From NCBI GenBank assembly GCA_021780675.1, contig JAJXYH010000003.1, positions 1 to 36,921 on the forward strand: a stretch of DNA of 36,921 nt, read 5' to 3'. The position numbers and the translations under genes are program-made. The notes below the pieces were generated by a model that was not told the origin of the DNA, made no database searches, and saw only the letters and a list, made by a program, of their open reading frames with translations. Shown piece by piece: positions 23,617 through 30,570 of the stretch. Within the stretch, counting starts at the first letter, position 1; each line of letters begins with the position of its first letter. The stretch is from a bacterium. Lineage in GTDB: Bacteria > Patescibacteriota > Microgenomatia > Levybacterales > UBA12049.

Positions 23617-25047
23617 ATGGCTGAAATTAAAGCTAGGATATTATCTTCTCAAGTTGCCAATCACGTTGACGGAACCGTGAAGCTAAATGGCTGGGTAAAT
23701 ATCAGGCGTGACCACGGAAAGCTTATATTTTTTGATCTTCGGGACAAGGATGGTTTAGTTCAAGTTGTAGTCATTCCAAGCTCGTCAAAAGAGGCTTATG
23801 AAGTAGCACAAGATATTAGACCTGAATATGTTGTAGAAGTCGTTGGAAAGGTAAATAAGAGGCCAGAAGGCACTATAAATAAGGACTTGGCAAGTGGCAC
23901 AGTTGAGCTTGAGGCTAAAGAGATCAAAGTGCTAAATAAGTCCGAAACACCACCATTTGATGTTACTTCCGGCGGGTTGGATATTGATGAGGAAGTTAGA
24001 CTTAAATATAGGTATTTAGATTTAAGAAGACCCCGCATGCAGCAAAATTTAAAACTAAGAAGTGATTATATGCAGGCTTTAAGGCAAGCTTTGGTAAAAA
24101 GGGAATTTTTAGAAATTGAAACACCGCTTTTATCTAAAGCAACCATGGAAGGGGCAAGAGATTTTATTGTTCCTTCAAGGTTTCAGCCAGGTAAATTTTA
24201 TGCTCTTCCACAAAGCCCACAACAATATAAACAGCTTTTAATGGTTGGGGGAATGGAGCGTTACTTTCAGTTTCCCCATTGTTTAAGAGATGAAGATCCA
24301 AGAGCGGATCGTGGATTTGAATTTACACAGCTTGATTTAGAGATGAGTTTTGTAACAAGAGAAGATGTAATAGAAACTGTAGAAGCAGTTGTAGTTGAAG
24401 CGGTAAAAGCAGTTAACGGAAAGTTAAAGAACGATAAATTTCCTGTTTTTTCATATGCGGATGCGATGAAAAAATTTGGTTCCGATAAATTTGATTTGCG
24501 AACCGAAGAAGAAAAGAAAAACGGAACACTTGCATTTGCTTGGGTTATAAACTTTCCCTTTTTTAGGCCGGTAAGTAAAACAGAAGTTTCCGATAAATAT
24601 GACAGTAAAAGTAAATGGACTTTTACACATAACCCTTTTAGCATGCCGATTCCGGAGCACATAGATTGGTTTTTAAAAGGAGAAAATATAGATAAAATCC
24701 TAACCACGCAGTATGATTTGGTGTGTAATGGATTAGAGGCTGGCGGCGGAAGCATCAGAGCTCATACGCCGGAACTTCTAAGAACAACCTATAAAATAAT
24801 GGGATACACCGATAAACAAATTGAAGAAAGTATAGGCCATATGTTAGAGGCATTTTCTTATGGTGCGCCTCCACATGGTGGAATTGCTTTAGGACTTGAT
24901 AGGCATGTAGCACTTTTAAGAGGAGAATCTTCGATTAAAGAAACTATGGCATTTCCTATGACGTCAACTGGTAGAACAGCAGTTATGGATGCGCCGGCAA
25001 AAGTATCGGATGAACAACTTCTCGAACTGAAAATAAAATTCACTTAG
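23617..25047 (+). CDS. aspS: Aspartyl-tRNA synthetase, short form apparently lacking the GAD insert
   Basis: A 476-aa class II synthetase that charges tRNA-Asp. The N-terminal OB anticodon domain (GTVKLNGWVNIRRDHGKLIF) and motif 1 region are bacterial-type. Motif 2 reads FPHCLRDEDPRADRGFEFTQ, and motif 3 is GGIALGLDRHVALLRG. Bacterial AspRS is normally about 590 aa with a GAD domain inserted between motifs 2 and 3. Here FGSDKFDLRTEEEKKNG runs directly into AFAWVINFPFF, so the roughly 110-residue insert is missing. I chose ATG 23617; GTG 23611 is in frame but lies before the predicted transcription start near 23614. Whether it also charges tRNA-Asn cannot be told. Confidence 0.93.
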   Translation: MAEIKARILSSQVANHVDGTVKLNGWVNIRRDHGKLIFFDLRDKDGLVQVVVIPSSSKEAYEVAQDIRPEYVVEVVGKVNKRPEGTINKDLASGTVELEAKEIKVLNKSETPPFDVTSGGLDIDEEVRLKYRYLDLRRPRMQQNLKLRSDYMQALRQALVKREFLEIETPLLSKATMEGARDFIVPSRFQPGKFYALPQSPQQYKQLLMVGGMERYFQFPHCLRDEDPRADRGFEFTQLDLEMSFVTREDVIETVEAVVVEAVKAVNGKLKNDKFPVFSYADAMKKFGSDKFDLRTEEEKKNGTLAFAWVINFPFFRPVSKTEVSDKYDSKSKWTFTHNPFSMPIPEHIDWFLKGENIDKILTTQYDLVCNGLEAGGGSIRAHTPELLRTTYKIMGYTDKQIEESIGHMLEAFSYGAPPHGGIALGLDRHVALLRGESSIKETMAFPMTSTGRTAVMDAPAKVSDEQLLELKIKFT

Positions 25048-25053
25048 TAGTTG

Positions 25054-25989
25054 ATGAAAAAACCTAAGCTTTTAGGAAAGTTTATTGAAATTGATTTTCT
25101 GTTATTTACCCCATTAATATTATTTTGTTTAATAATAATTTTAGGTTTTACGGATTTGATTTTTCAAATTTATAATTTTCAAAATAAAACTCAAAATTTA
25201 CCTTTTGTAACCTCAAAAGAAGCAAAAATTCCGGTTATAAAATTAGATTTTGTACCACAGATTAGCGCAAAAGGTGCAATTATTATGGATGCTGATTCTA
25301 AGGTTTTATTATATTCCAAAAATCCATATCTAAGATTTTCAACAGCCTCAACTACAAAAATTATGACATCATTAACAGCTCTTGATTACTTTAAAAAGGA
25401 TCAAATTTTAACAGTAAGACAGGCAACAGGTGAGGGATCGGTTTTGGGATTACAAAAGGATCAGCAATTCACCTTTGAAAATTTGCTTTATGCCATGCTT
25501 TTGCCTTCTGCAAACGATGCGGCTTTAGCGATTTCACAAAATTATCCGAATGGAGAAAACGCATTCATAGATAAAATGAATACTAAAGCAAATTCTTTAA
25601 AATTATATAATACGCATTATTCGGATCCGGCCGGTCTTGAGGATTCAGGAGATTTCACAACACCTTTTGATTTGGCAAGGCTTGCTTCTTTCGCGATACA
25701 AAATTCCGAATTTAAAAAAATTGTAGGTACAAAAGAATTTACAATTTCCGATCTTTTAGGGAATACTTATAATTTAAAAAATCTAAATATACTTTTAGGA
25801 GAAGACGGAGTAAATGGGGTAAAAACAGGCTATACAGAGGAAGCGGGACAGGTATTAGTTACTTCTAAGCTAGAGAAAGGTAAAACAATTATAATTGTTG
25901 TAATGGGAAGTAAGGATAGGTTTTTGGATACGCAGGTTCTATTAAATTTAGTTTCAAATAACCTCAGTTACTTATCGATCCATCCGTAA
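25054..25989 (+). CDS. D-alanyl-D-alanine carboxypeptidase (S11 family, DacA-like)
   Basis: A 311-aa penicillin-binding protein that trims the terminal D-Ala of peptidoglycan stem peptides outside the membrane. An N-terminal membrane helix spans about residues 16-40. The three active-site motifs are present: SxxK as STTK in FSTASTTKIMTSLTALDYF, SxN as SAN in LLPSANDAALAIS, and KTG in GVKTGYTEEAGQVLV. The C-terminal beta domain of E. coli DacA is absent, so this is the minimal enzyme anchored by its N-terminus. I chose ATG 25054; an in-frame TTG is directly upstream. Its 3' end overlaps the convergent 349-aa gene by 26 bases. Confidence 0.9.
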   Translation: MKKPKLLGKFIEIDFLLFTPLILFCLIIILGFTDLIFQIYNFQNKTQNLPFVTSKEAKIPVIKLDFVPQISAKGAIIMDADSKVLLYSKNPYLRFSTASTTKIMTSLTALDYFKKDQILTVRQATGEGSVLGLQKDQQFTFENLLYAMLLPSANDAALAISQNYPNGENAFIDKMNTKANSLKLYNTHYSDPAGLEDSGDFTTPFDLARLASFAIQNSEFKKIVGTKEFTISDLLGNTYNLKNLNILLGEDGVNGVKTGYTEEAGQVLVTSKLEKGKTIIIVVMGSKDRFLDTQVLLNLVSNNLSYLSIHP

Positions 25990-27013
25990 TAGCAGAAACA
26001 TAGGCATAAAAGTTATTATCTCCGGAAAAAATATAGATTGGCATTAAAAAGTCTTGGGGTTGTACTGAAATATAATAGGCAAGAATAACATTATTTATAT
26101 TAATATTGTTTGATTGACCGTTGTATGATGCAACATATGCCTTACCTTGTTTTAATTCGTTAAACGCCTGATCTGCGGTTTTAATATTATAGCTTGCTGA
26201 TTCTTTTGTTGGTATTTGATGAACATAACTTGCAGCAACAATTTGAGCTAGATTTCCGCCGGCAGTAAGAATATTAATATTGGACTGGTTCGGCTTTTCA
26301 TAATATATTGGCAGATTGTCAATATCTTTTTGGAAAATACTTACTTGAATTACTTGCGTTCTAGATAAACTGGAAGCCTTAATTAATGTACCATTTGATA
26401 TTGCATATAATGTTGTTTTAGTTTTTTCAGAGTCTAAATCATCTACTGATCCCATGCTTGCAACTAAGCTGTTTGCTAAATTTATTGCGGTTGGTTGATC
26501 AGGTAAGTTTTTTCCCGACATAACTCCGGGATCATTCATATAATTTGATGTAATTGTAAAATCACCTGATACAATATTTGCACTTAAACTTTCGCCTATA
26601 GCGCCAGAGCGCGTATCATTATTCCATTGATATATATTGTCCGAAATTTGTTTATATGACGAATTAAAACCAATTTTTCCCGCCTTATCATTCATTCTAT
26701 TAATATCTAAAAGATTGGGTATATTTTGTTGCATTCGATAAACATTTATTACTTGTGGAAAACTAGGTAGGCTACCTGACAACGTATTTATGTTATATGT
26801 AAATTTATCACTCGGAATTCCGTTGGGAAATGTTTGAGGTGGAAGTAGTCCAAAAGCAGAACTTGCTTTGGGAGGTGGAGGTGGATAAAAAGTATTTTTT
26901 AATATTAAAATTAAATTAAAAATAATAAGAGCAATAATTAAAAACACTAAAAAAATTGCAGCATACTTCATAAATTTTCTGGTTTCTTGACTAGCATCAC
27001 TAAGTGTAGGCAT
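25964..27013 (-). CDS. Membrane-anchored extracellular protein of unknown function
   Basis: A 349-aa protein with a short cytoplasmic N-terminus, one membrane helix (about residues 16-38), a run of five prolines just outside it (NTFYPPPPPK), and about 300 residues of Asn/Ser/Ile-rich sequence that should be extracellular. It ends in alternating polar and hydrophobic strands (ILAYYISVQPQDFLMPIYIF). I recognise no domain; it is most likely a beta-rich surface protein. I chose the ATG at 27013; the longer open frame upstream crosses gltX and the shared promoter. The -10 lies six bases before the ATG, so the mRNA is predicted to be leaderless. Confidence 0.72.
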   Translation of the reverse strand: MPTLSDASQETRKFMKYAAIFLVFLIIALIIFNLILILKNTFYPPPPPKASSAFGLLPPQTFPNGIPSDKFTYNINTLSGSLPSFPQVINVYRMQQNIPNLLDINRMNDKAGKIGFNSSYKQISDNIYQWNNDTRSGAIGESLSANIVSGDFTITSNYMNDPGVMSGKNLPDQPTAINLANSLVASMGSVDDLDSEKTKTTLYAISNGTLIKASSLSRTQVIQVSIFQKDIDNLPIYYEKPNQSNINILTAGGNLAQIVAASYVHQIPTKESASYNIKTADQAFNELKQGKAYVASYNGQSNNININNVILAYYISVQPQDFLMPIYIFSGDNNFYAYVSAITDGSISN

Positions 27014-27016
27014 ATA

Positions 27017-27049
27017 TTGAGTATAGAAAAAAATTAAGTTACAATGCAA
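27017..27049. promoter_or_regulatory. Overlapping divergent promoters of gltX and the 349-aa gene
   Basis: Plus strand: TTGAGT (27017-27022), 17-bp spacer, TACAAT (27040-27045), and the gltX ATG at 27055 after 9 bases. Minus strand: TTGCAT (27049-27044), 18-bp spacer, TATACT (27025-27020), and the ATG at 27013 after 6 bases. Each promoter's -35 overlaps or abuts the other's -10, all within a 41-bp gap. Both mRNAs are predicted to be leaderless or nearly so. Confidence 0.7.
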
Positions 27050-27054
27050 GAAGT

Positions 27055-28296
27055 ATGGTAAAAGTAAGATTTGCTCCAAGTCCAACCGGATATATGCATA
27101 TTGGGGGTGTAAGAACTGCATTGTTTAATTATTTACTAGCGTATAAAAATAAAGGTGAATTCTATTTAAGAATTGAAGATACCGATCAAAAAAGATTAGT
27201 AAAGGAATCGGAAGAAATTATTTATAAAACATTAGAGTGGCTAGGGCTAAAATGGGAAGGAGATGTCGTTAGGCAATCGGAAAGGTTGGATTTGTACAAA
27301 AAATATACCCAAGAATTATTGGATAAAAAAATTGCTCATAAAAAGGAGGGCGCAGTTTGGGTAAAATTACCGGAAGAAAAAGAATTCACTTGGACAGATT
27401 TGGTGGGAAGTAAAAAAATTTCTTTCAAAGGTAAAGATGTAGATGAATTTGTTATTTTAAAATCGGATGGATTCCCGACTTATCATTTAGCAAACGTTAT
27501 TGATGATTCAGCTATGAAAATAACACATGTTTTACGCGGAGAAGAATGGATTTCCTCAACACCCAAACATATTTATTTATATGAGGTTTTGGGTTTGAAG
27601 CAGCCTGAATTTGCCCATTTGCCGGTTATTTTAGGTCCTGATCATGCAAAGCTTTCTAAAAGACACGGAGCAAAATCCGTTTTTGATTACAGAGATGAAG
27701 GATTTGTTAAAGAATCAATTTTAAATTTTATTGCACTTTTGGGCTGGAATCCCGGGGAAGACAGGGAGCAGATGAGTATGGATGAAATGATTGATTTATT
27801 TGATATCAAAGATATCAATACTGCAAACCCTATATTTGATACAAAAAAAATGGAGTGGCTTAACGGAGTTTGGATAAGAACTTTAAATGAAGAAAAGAAG
27901 TTAAAAGATAGACTTGAAGAGTTTTATAAAAATGAAAAAGATGTGTTGTCTAAATTAAATGCGGAAAAAGGATGTGATTTGGTAAATGCTGCCGCTTCAA
28001 GAATGCGAAAGCTATCAGATTTTAAAAGCTTAATTGATTTTAAATATAATCGTAAATTGACAAAGGAAGAAAAAGAAAATGCTAAAACGCTTCTGGAATT
28101 TTTAAACACTAAATTAGGCAATGATTGGGACAGCGATGAACTACTCTTAGTAATTAAAGAATTTAGTAAAAATTATGCTGTAAATTTTAAAAATATCTTT
28201 TTCTTATTAACAGGGAAAGAACAGGGGATTGGAATTTTGGAATTAAACGAAATATTCGGGAAAGAATTTTTTATTGGAAATCTTAAACGTGAATAA
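27055..28296 (+). CDS. gltX: Glutamyl-tRNA synthetase (short form)
   Basis: A 413-aa class I synthetase. The start VRFAPSPTGYMHIGGVRTAL contains the HIGH motif, followed by FYLRIEDTDQKRLVKESEE, VLRGEEWISSTPKHIYLY, and the KMSKS counterpart KLSKRHG near residues 199-205. The C-terminal anticodon-binding part is smaller than usual (whole enzyme about 470-490 aa in most bacteria). No glnS is in the window, so it may be non-discriminating and feed Glu-tRNA-Gln to GatCAB; that is inference. The start follows from the family alignment and the promoter. The next gene overlaps its end by eight bases. Confidence 0.95.
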   Translation: MVKVRFAPSPTGYMHIGGVRTALFNYLLAYKNKGEFYLRIEDTDQKRLVKESEEIIYKTLEWLGLKWEGDVVRQSERLDLYKKYTQELLDKKIAHKKEGAVWVKLPEEKEFTWTDLVGSKKISFKGKDVDEFVILKSDGFPTYHLANVIDDSAMKITHVLRGEEWISSTPKHIYLYEVLGLKQPEFAHLPVILGPDHAKLSKRHGAKSVFDYRDEGFVKESILNFIALLGWNPGEDREQMSMDEMIDLFDIKDINTANPIFDTKKMEWLNGVWIRTLNEEKKLKDRLEEFYKNEKDVLSKLNAEKGCDLVNAAASRMRKLSDFKSLIDFKYNRKLTKEEKENAKTLLEFLNTKLGNDWDSDELLLVIKEFSKNYAVNFKNIFFLLTGKEQGIGILELNEIFGKEFFIGNLKRE

Positions 28297-28873
28297 ATTT
28301 TTAGCTCAATTTATTTCTACGGTTCTTAATCCAATTGTTATATTGGCAGTGTTGCCATTTGTCTTGGTTTATAAGGCAACAGGAGAAACTTCTTCAGGAA
28401 TTTTTTGGACATTTTTTTCTTGGATTTTTATACTTATATTTGCATTGTTCTTTTTTATTGGTCTTGAGAAAAAATACTTTACGAACATAGATGTTTCCAT
28501 TCGAAAACAACGTCCGCTTCTTTATTCATTCTCTATTGGGCTTTCGGTAATTTATGCTTTTTTCCTAAATTATTTTAAGGCTCCGGAAATATTATTTATT
28601 GCGCTTTTTGGTTTAATAATGGGATTAGTAGTCATGGAACTTGTTAATCGAATTACAAAAGCAAGTGTTCATGTAGCAACTTTGTCCGCATTTGTTACTG
28701 CTTTAGCTTTAGGATATGGTCCTGTCTTTATTTTGAGTTTTATGCTTATTCCGCTTCTTTCATGGGCAAGGATTGTTACACATAACCATACAAGAAGACA
28801 GGTTGTAATCGGTGCCACCATGGGGATTTTAGTAACGCTTGTAGTTTATGTTATATTTAGATATATAGTATGA
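28289..28873 (+). CDS. PAP2-like membrane phosphatase
   Basis: A 194-aa protein of about six membrane helices. The polar motifs of the PAP2/phosphatidate phosphatase family are recognisable but degenerate: RKQRPLL for K-x6-RP, KASVHVATLSA in place of PSGH, and WARIVTHNHTRRQVVIGA for SR-x5-H-x3-D. The expected job is removing phosphate from an undecaprenyl or other lipid pyrophosphate. The missing canonical PSGH makes activity less certain. I chose GTG 28289, overlapping the gltX stop; a TTG at 28274 is an alternative. The next gene, a lipid kinase, overlaps by four bases, which fits a lipid-phosphate recycling pair. Confidence 0.68.
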   Translation: MNKFLAQFISTVLNPIVILAVLPFVLVYKATGETSSGIFWTFFSWIFILIFALFFFIGLEKKYFTNIDVSIRKQRPLLYSFSIGLSVIYAFFLNYFKAPEILFIALFGLIMGLVVMELVNRITKASVHVATLSAFVTALALGYGPVFILSFMLIPLLSWARIVTHNHTRRQVVIGATMGILVTLVVYVIFRYIV

Positions 28874-29238
28874 TAAATTTTCCAAAACTAAACAGGTCGT
28901 TTAAATATGCTTGGGAAGGAATAACCTATTCGTTCAAATACAATCAGAATATTAAAATCCATTTAATAGTAGCCGTAGTAGTTCTTGCTTTTGGACTTAT
29001 TTTAGGTTTGACAAAATATGAAATGTTTTCAACGGCACTTTTAATAATTTTAGTTATTTCTGCCGAGATGGTAAATACTTCTATAGAAGAAGTGGTAGAT
29101 TTATTGGTCGACGAACACAACGAGCATGCAAAGATAGCAAAAGACGTTGGAGCGGGAATGGTTCTTCTGATATCAATTTTTGCGGTAATAATTGGGCTTT
29201 TTATTTTTCTCCCCCATATTTTAATTTTATTCAGCTAA
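28870..29238 (+). CDS. dgkA: Diacylglycerol/undecaprenol kinase (DgkA family)
   Basis: A 122-aa integral membrane kinase. The family pattern is clear: NRSFKYAWEGITYSFKYNQN at the N-terminus, three helices, and the active-site block SAEMVNTSIEEVVDLLVD, then HAKIAKDVGAGMVLL. In Gram-positive-like bacteria this fold phosphorylates undecaprenol. It overlaps the PAP2-like gene by four bases (ATGA), suggesting joint control of the polyprenyl-phosphate pool used by peptidoglycan and the glycosylation genes at 2151-11850. Its end overlaps the convergent phosphodiester glycosidase gene by 12 bases. Confidence 0.92.
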   Translation: MINFPKLNRSFKYAWEGITYSFKYNQNIKIHLIVAVVVLAFGLILGLTKYEMFSTALLIILVISAEMVNTSIEEVVDLLVDEHNEHAKIAKDVGAGMVLLISIFAVIIGLFIFLPHILILFS

Positions 29239-30372
29239 CTTTTTATAAACATAAAAGAAATCTTTGTTATTACCGCTTAAATAACTTAAACCGTTTTTCA
29301 TATTTTGCAGTAATGGATAGTTTAAATATTTGCCATTACCATTACTTTCGTAAACTTCAAATTTAATCCATGGATAGTTAATGTCTAATTGAATTGCATT
29401 TACAGCACCTGCTTTTAGTAAAGCGTAGGACAAGGTTCTAGGAATTAGGGAATTCCCTACGGCATAAATAAGGTTTCCATTTTTCGTTATACCAATTGCG
29501 GATCTCCAAGTGTACATACTGTTTGTAGTTGTTCTTCCCCAAGTATCAACACCTTGTTCAACATAACTTGTAATTTTGCCATTTTCAATTAGATATGGAC
29601 CATTTTGGCGAACGGCATATACATCAGGTGGAAGCTTTTGTCCATTATAGTTCTGTAATTTTAATGTGCCGTTATTATACATTAGTAAAACAGGTATGCC
29701 ATTTTTTAACGGTACATAGATTTTATTATTCACAATCATTCCGTAATGACCATCACGTATCTGAAAACCGCCGTTAAAAGCTGCCAAAAGTCCATTCGAT
29801 TTTTGAATGTTTTGGGGTATTAATCCAGGTCCCCGCGCTCCCAGTGGCCCGCCGGGGTAATAAGTTCCCGCCTGTGTGCTAAGCGTAAGTTTTTTCATGT
29901 CCATTTTAACAAGTGTTGTTATAGCATAGGGGTGAGAAGGATCTGGTCTTATAAAAGTTCTGGCTATAATTACATCCTGGGGATAAATATTTTGAGAAAT
30001 AGAAGACCAAATTCCTTCACCTGAAATTGGCGGCAAAATCTTATCAATAGGGAGGTTATTTAAATTCATATAATCGGCCTGTTTAGGAGTAGACTTTTTT
30101 GTAGTAGTTTTGGCAATGTATGCGGGGGCTTTTTGTTTGGAAAATAAATAAGAAACCGCATTAATTTTATCTTCAATCCCAAAATAAATTGATTCGAGAA
30201 AAAGAGTATTTTTTTCACCAACGAGTGGGCGGAGCATGCTATCGGCAAATTGCGCTTGGAATACAACAGTTTTTGTTAATAAGTAGTAACCAACAAGAAT
30301 AAATAGAATAATTATTCCAATCATGTTATATGTCTTATTGGAAATTCTGATTATTTTCTTTGTTTCTTTCAT
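29227..30372 (-). CDS. Membrane-anchored phosphodiester glycosidase (NAGPA/DUF2233) family protein
   Basis: A 381-aa protein. One membrane helix is at about residues 14-34, then a Lys/Thr-rich linker, then an extracellular NAGPA-type domain from about residue 120. Family landmarks are GLLAAFNGGFQIRDGHYGMI, YAVRQNGPYLIENGKI, WRSAIGITKNGNLIYAVG and AGAVNAIQLDINYPWI. Family members cleave sugar-1-phosphodiesters, for example in teichoic-acid-like or capsular polymers, so a role in surface glycan turnover is plausible here. A TATAAT box at 30386-30381 sits eight bases before the ATG, predicting a leaderless mRNA. Confidence 0.85.
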   Translation of the reverse strand: MKETKKIIRISNKTYNMIGIIILFILVGYYLLTKTVVFQAQFADSMLRPLVGEKNTLFLESIYFGIEDKINAVSYLFSKQKAPAYIAKTTTKKSTPKQADYMNLNNLPIDKILPPISGEGIWSSISQNIYPQDVIIARTFIRPDPSHPYAITTLVKMDMKKLTLSTQAGTYYPGGPLGARGPGLIPQNIQKSNGLLAAFNGGFQIRDGHYGMIVNNKIYVPLKNGIPVLLMYNNGTLKLQNYNGQKLPPDVYAVRQNGPYLIENGKITSYVEQGVDTWGRTTTNSMYTWRSAIGITKNGNLIYAVGNSLIPRTLSYALLKAGAVNAIQLDINYPWIKFEVYESNGNGKYLNYPLLQNMKNGLSYLSGNNKDFFYVYKKLAE

Positions 30373-30380
30373 GAAATAAT

Positions 30381-30386
30381 ATTATA
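30381..30386 (-). promoter_or_regulatory. -10 element of the phosphodiester glycosidase gene
   Basis: A perfect TATAAT on the minus strand ends eight bases before the ATG at 30372. No good -35 is visible in the A/T-only sequence upstream. Confidence 0.5.
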
Positions 30387-30447
30387 CATTAAAAAATTAA
30401 ATTTTAGGTTAGATTTTTACTCGAAATTTTAGTAGAATAATCCTATA

Positions 30448-30482
30448 TTGCTGAATTTTCCCGCGGGGGGATTTCTCAGCAA
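30448..30482. other. Imperfect hairpin upstream of tRNA-Gln
   Basis: TTGCTGA (30448-30454) pairs with TCAGCAA (30476-30482). A 4x4 internal loop separates this from an inner TCCC/GGGA stem with a G-rich top (CCCGCGGGGGG). No U-run follows on either strand, so it is not a normal terminator. It could be part of the tRNA precursor leader. It ends 17 bases before the tRNA. Confidence 0.45.
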
Positions 30483-30499
30483 ATTAAAGTTTTAGACTA

Positions 30500-30570
30500 T
30501 GCTGGATCATCTAACGGTAGGATAGTGGACTCTGAATCCATTCATCTTGGTTCGAATCCAAGTCCAGCAG
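30500..30570 (+). tRNA. tRNA-Gln (anticodon CUG)
   Basis: A 71-nt tRNA that folds fully. The acceptor TGCTGGA pairs with TCCAGCA (7 bp), the D arm runs ATC...GAT, and the anticodon stem is GTGGA/TCCAT with loop CT-CTG-AA. A 4-nt variable loop follows, then the T stem CTTGG/CCAAG with loop TTCGAAT, and a G discriminator. The anticodon CTG reads CAG, so this is tRNA-Gln. The 3' CCA is not encoded (CTA follows). Bases 30542-30570 are also antisense-coding for the C-terminus of the recombinase. It lies at the junction between the housekeeping block and the mobile-element-like region. Confidence 0.95.

Noticed and set aside
24267-24755. 162-aa minus-strand open frame inside aspS
   Set aside because: Antisense to conserved synthetase motifs; its Ser/Leu-rich composition is what the complement of the gene yields.
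27014-27121. N-terminal extension of the 349-aa anchored protein to 27121
   Set aside because: It crosses the promoter and the 5' end of gltX; a start at 27013 leaves a normal anchor topology and a well-placed -10.
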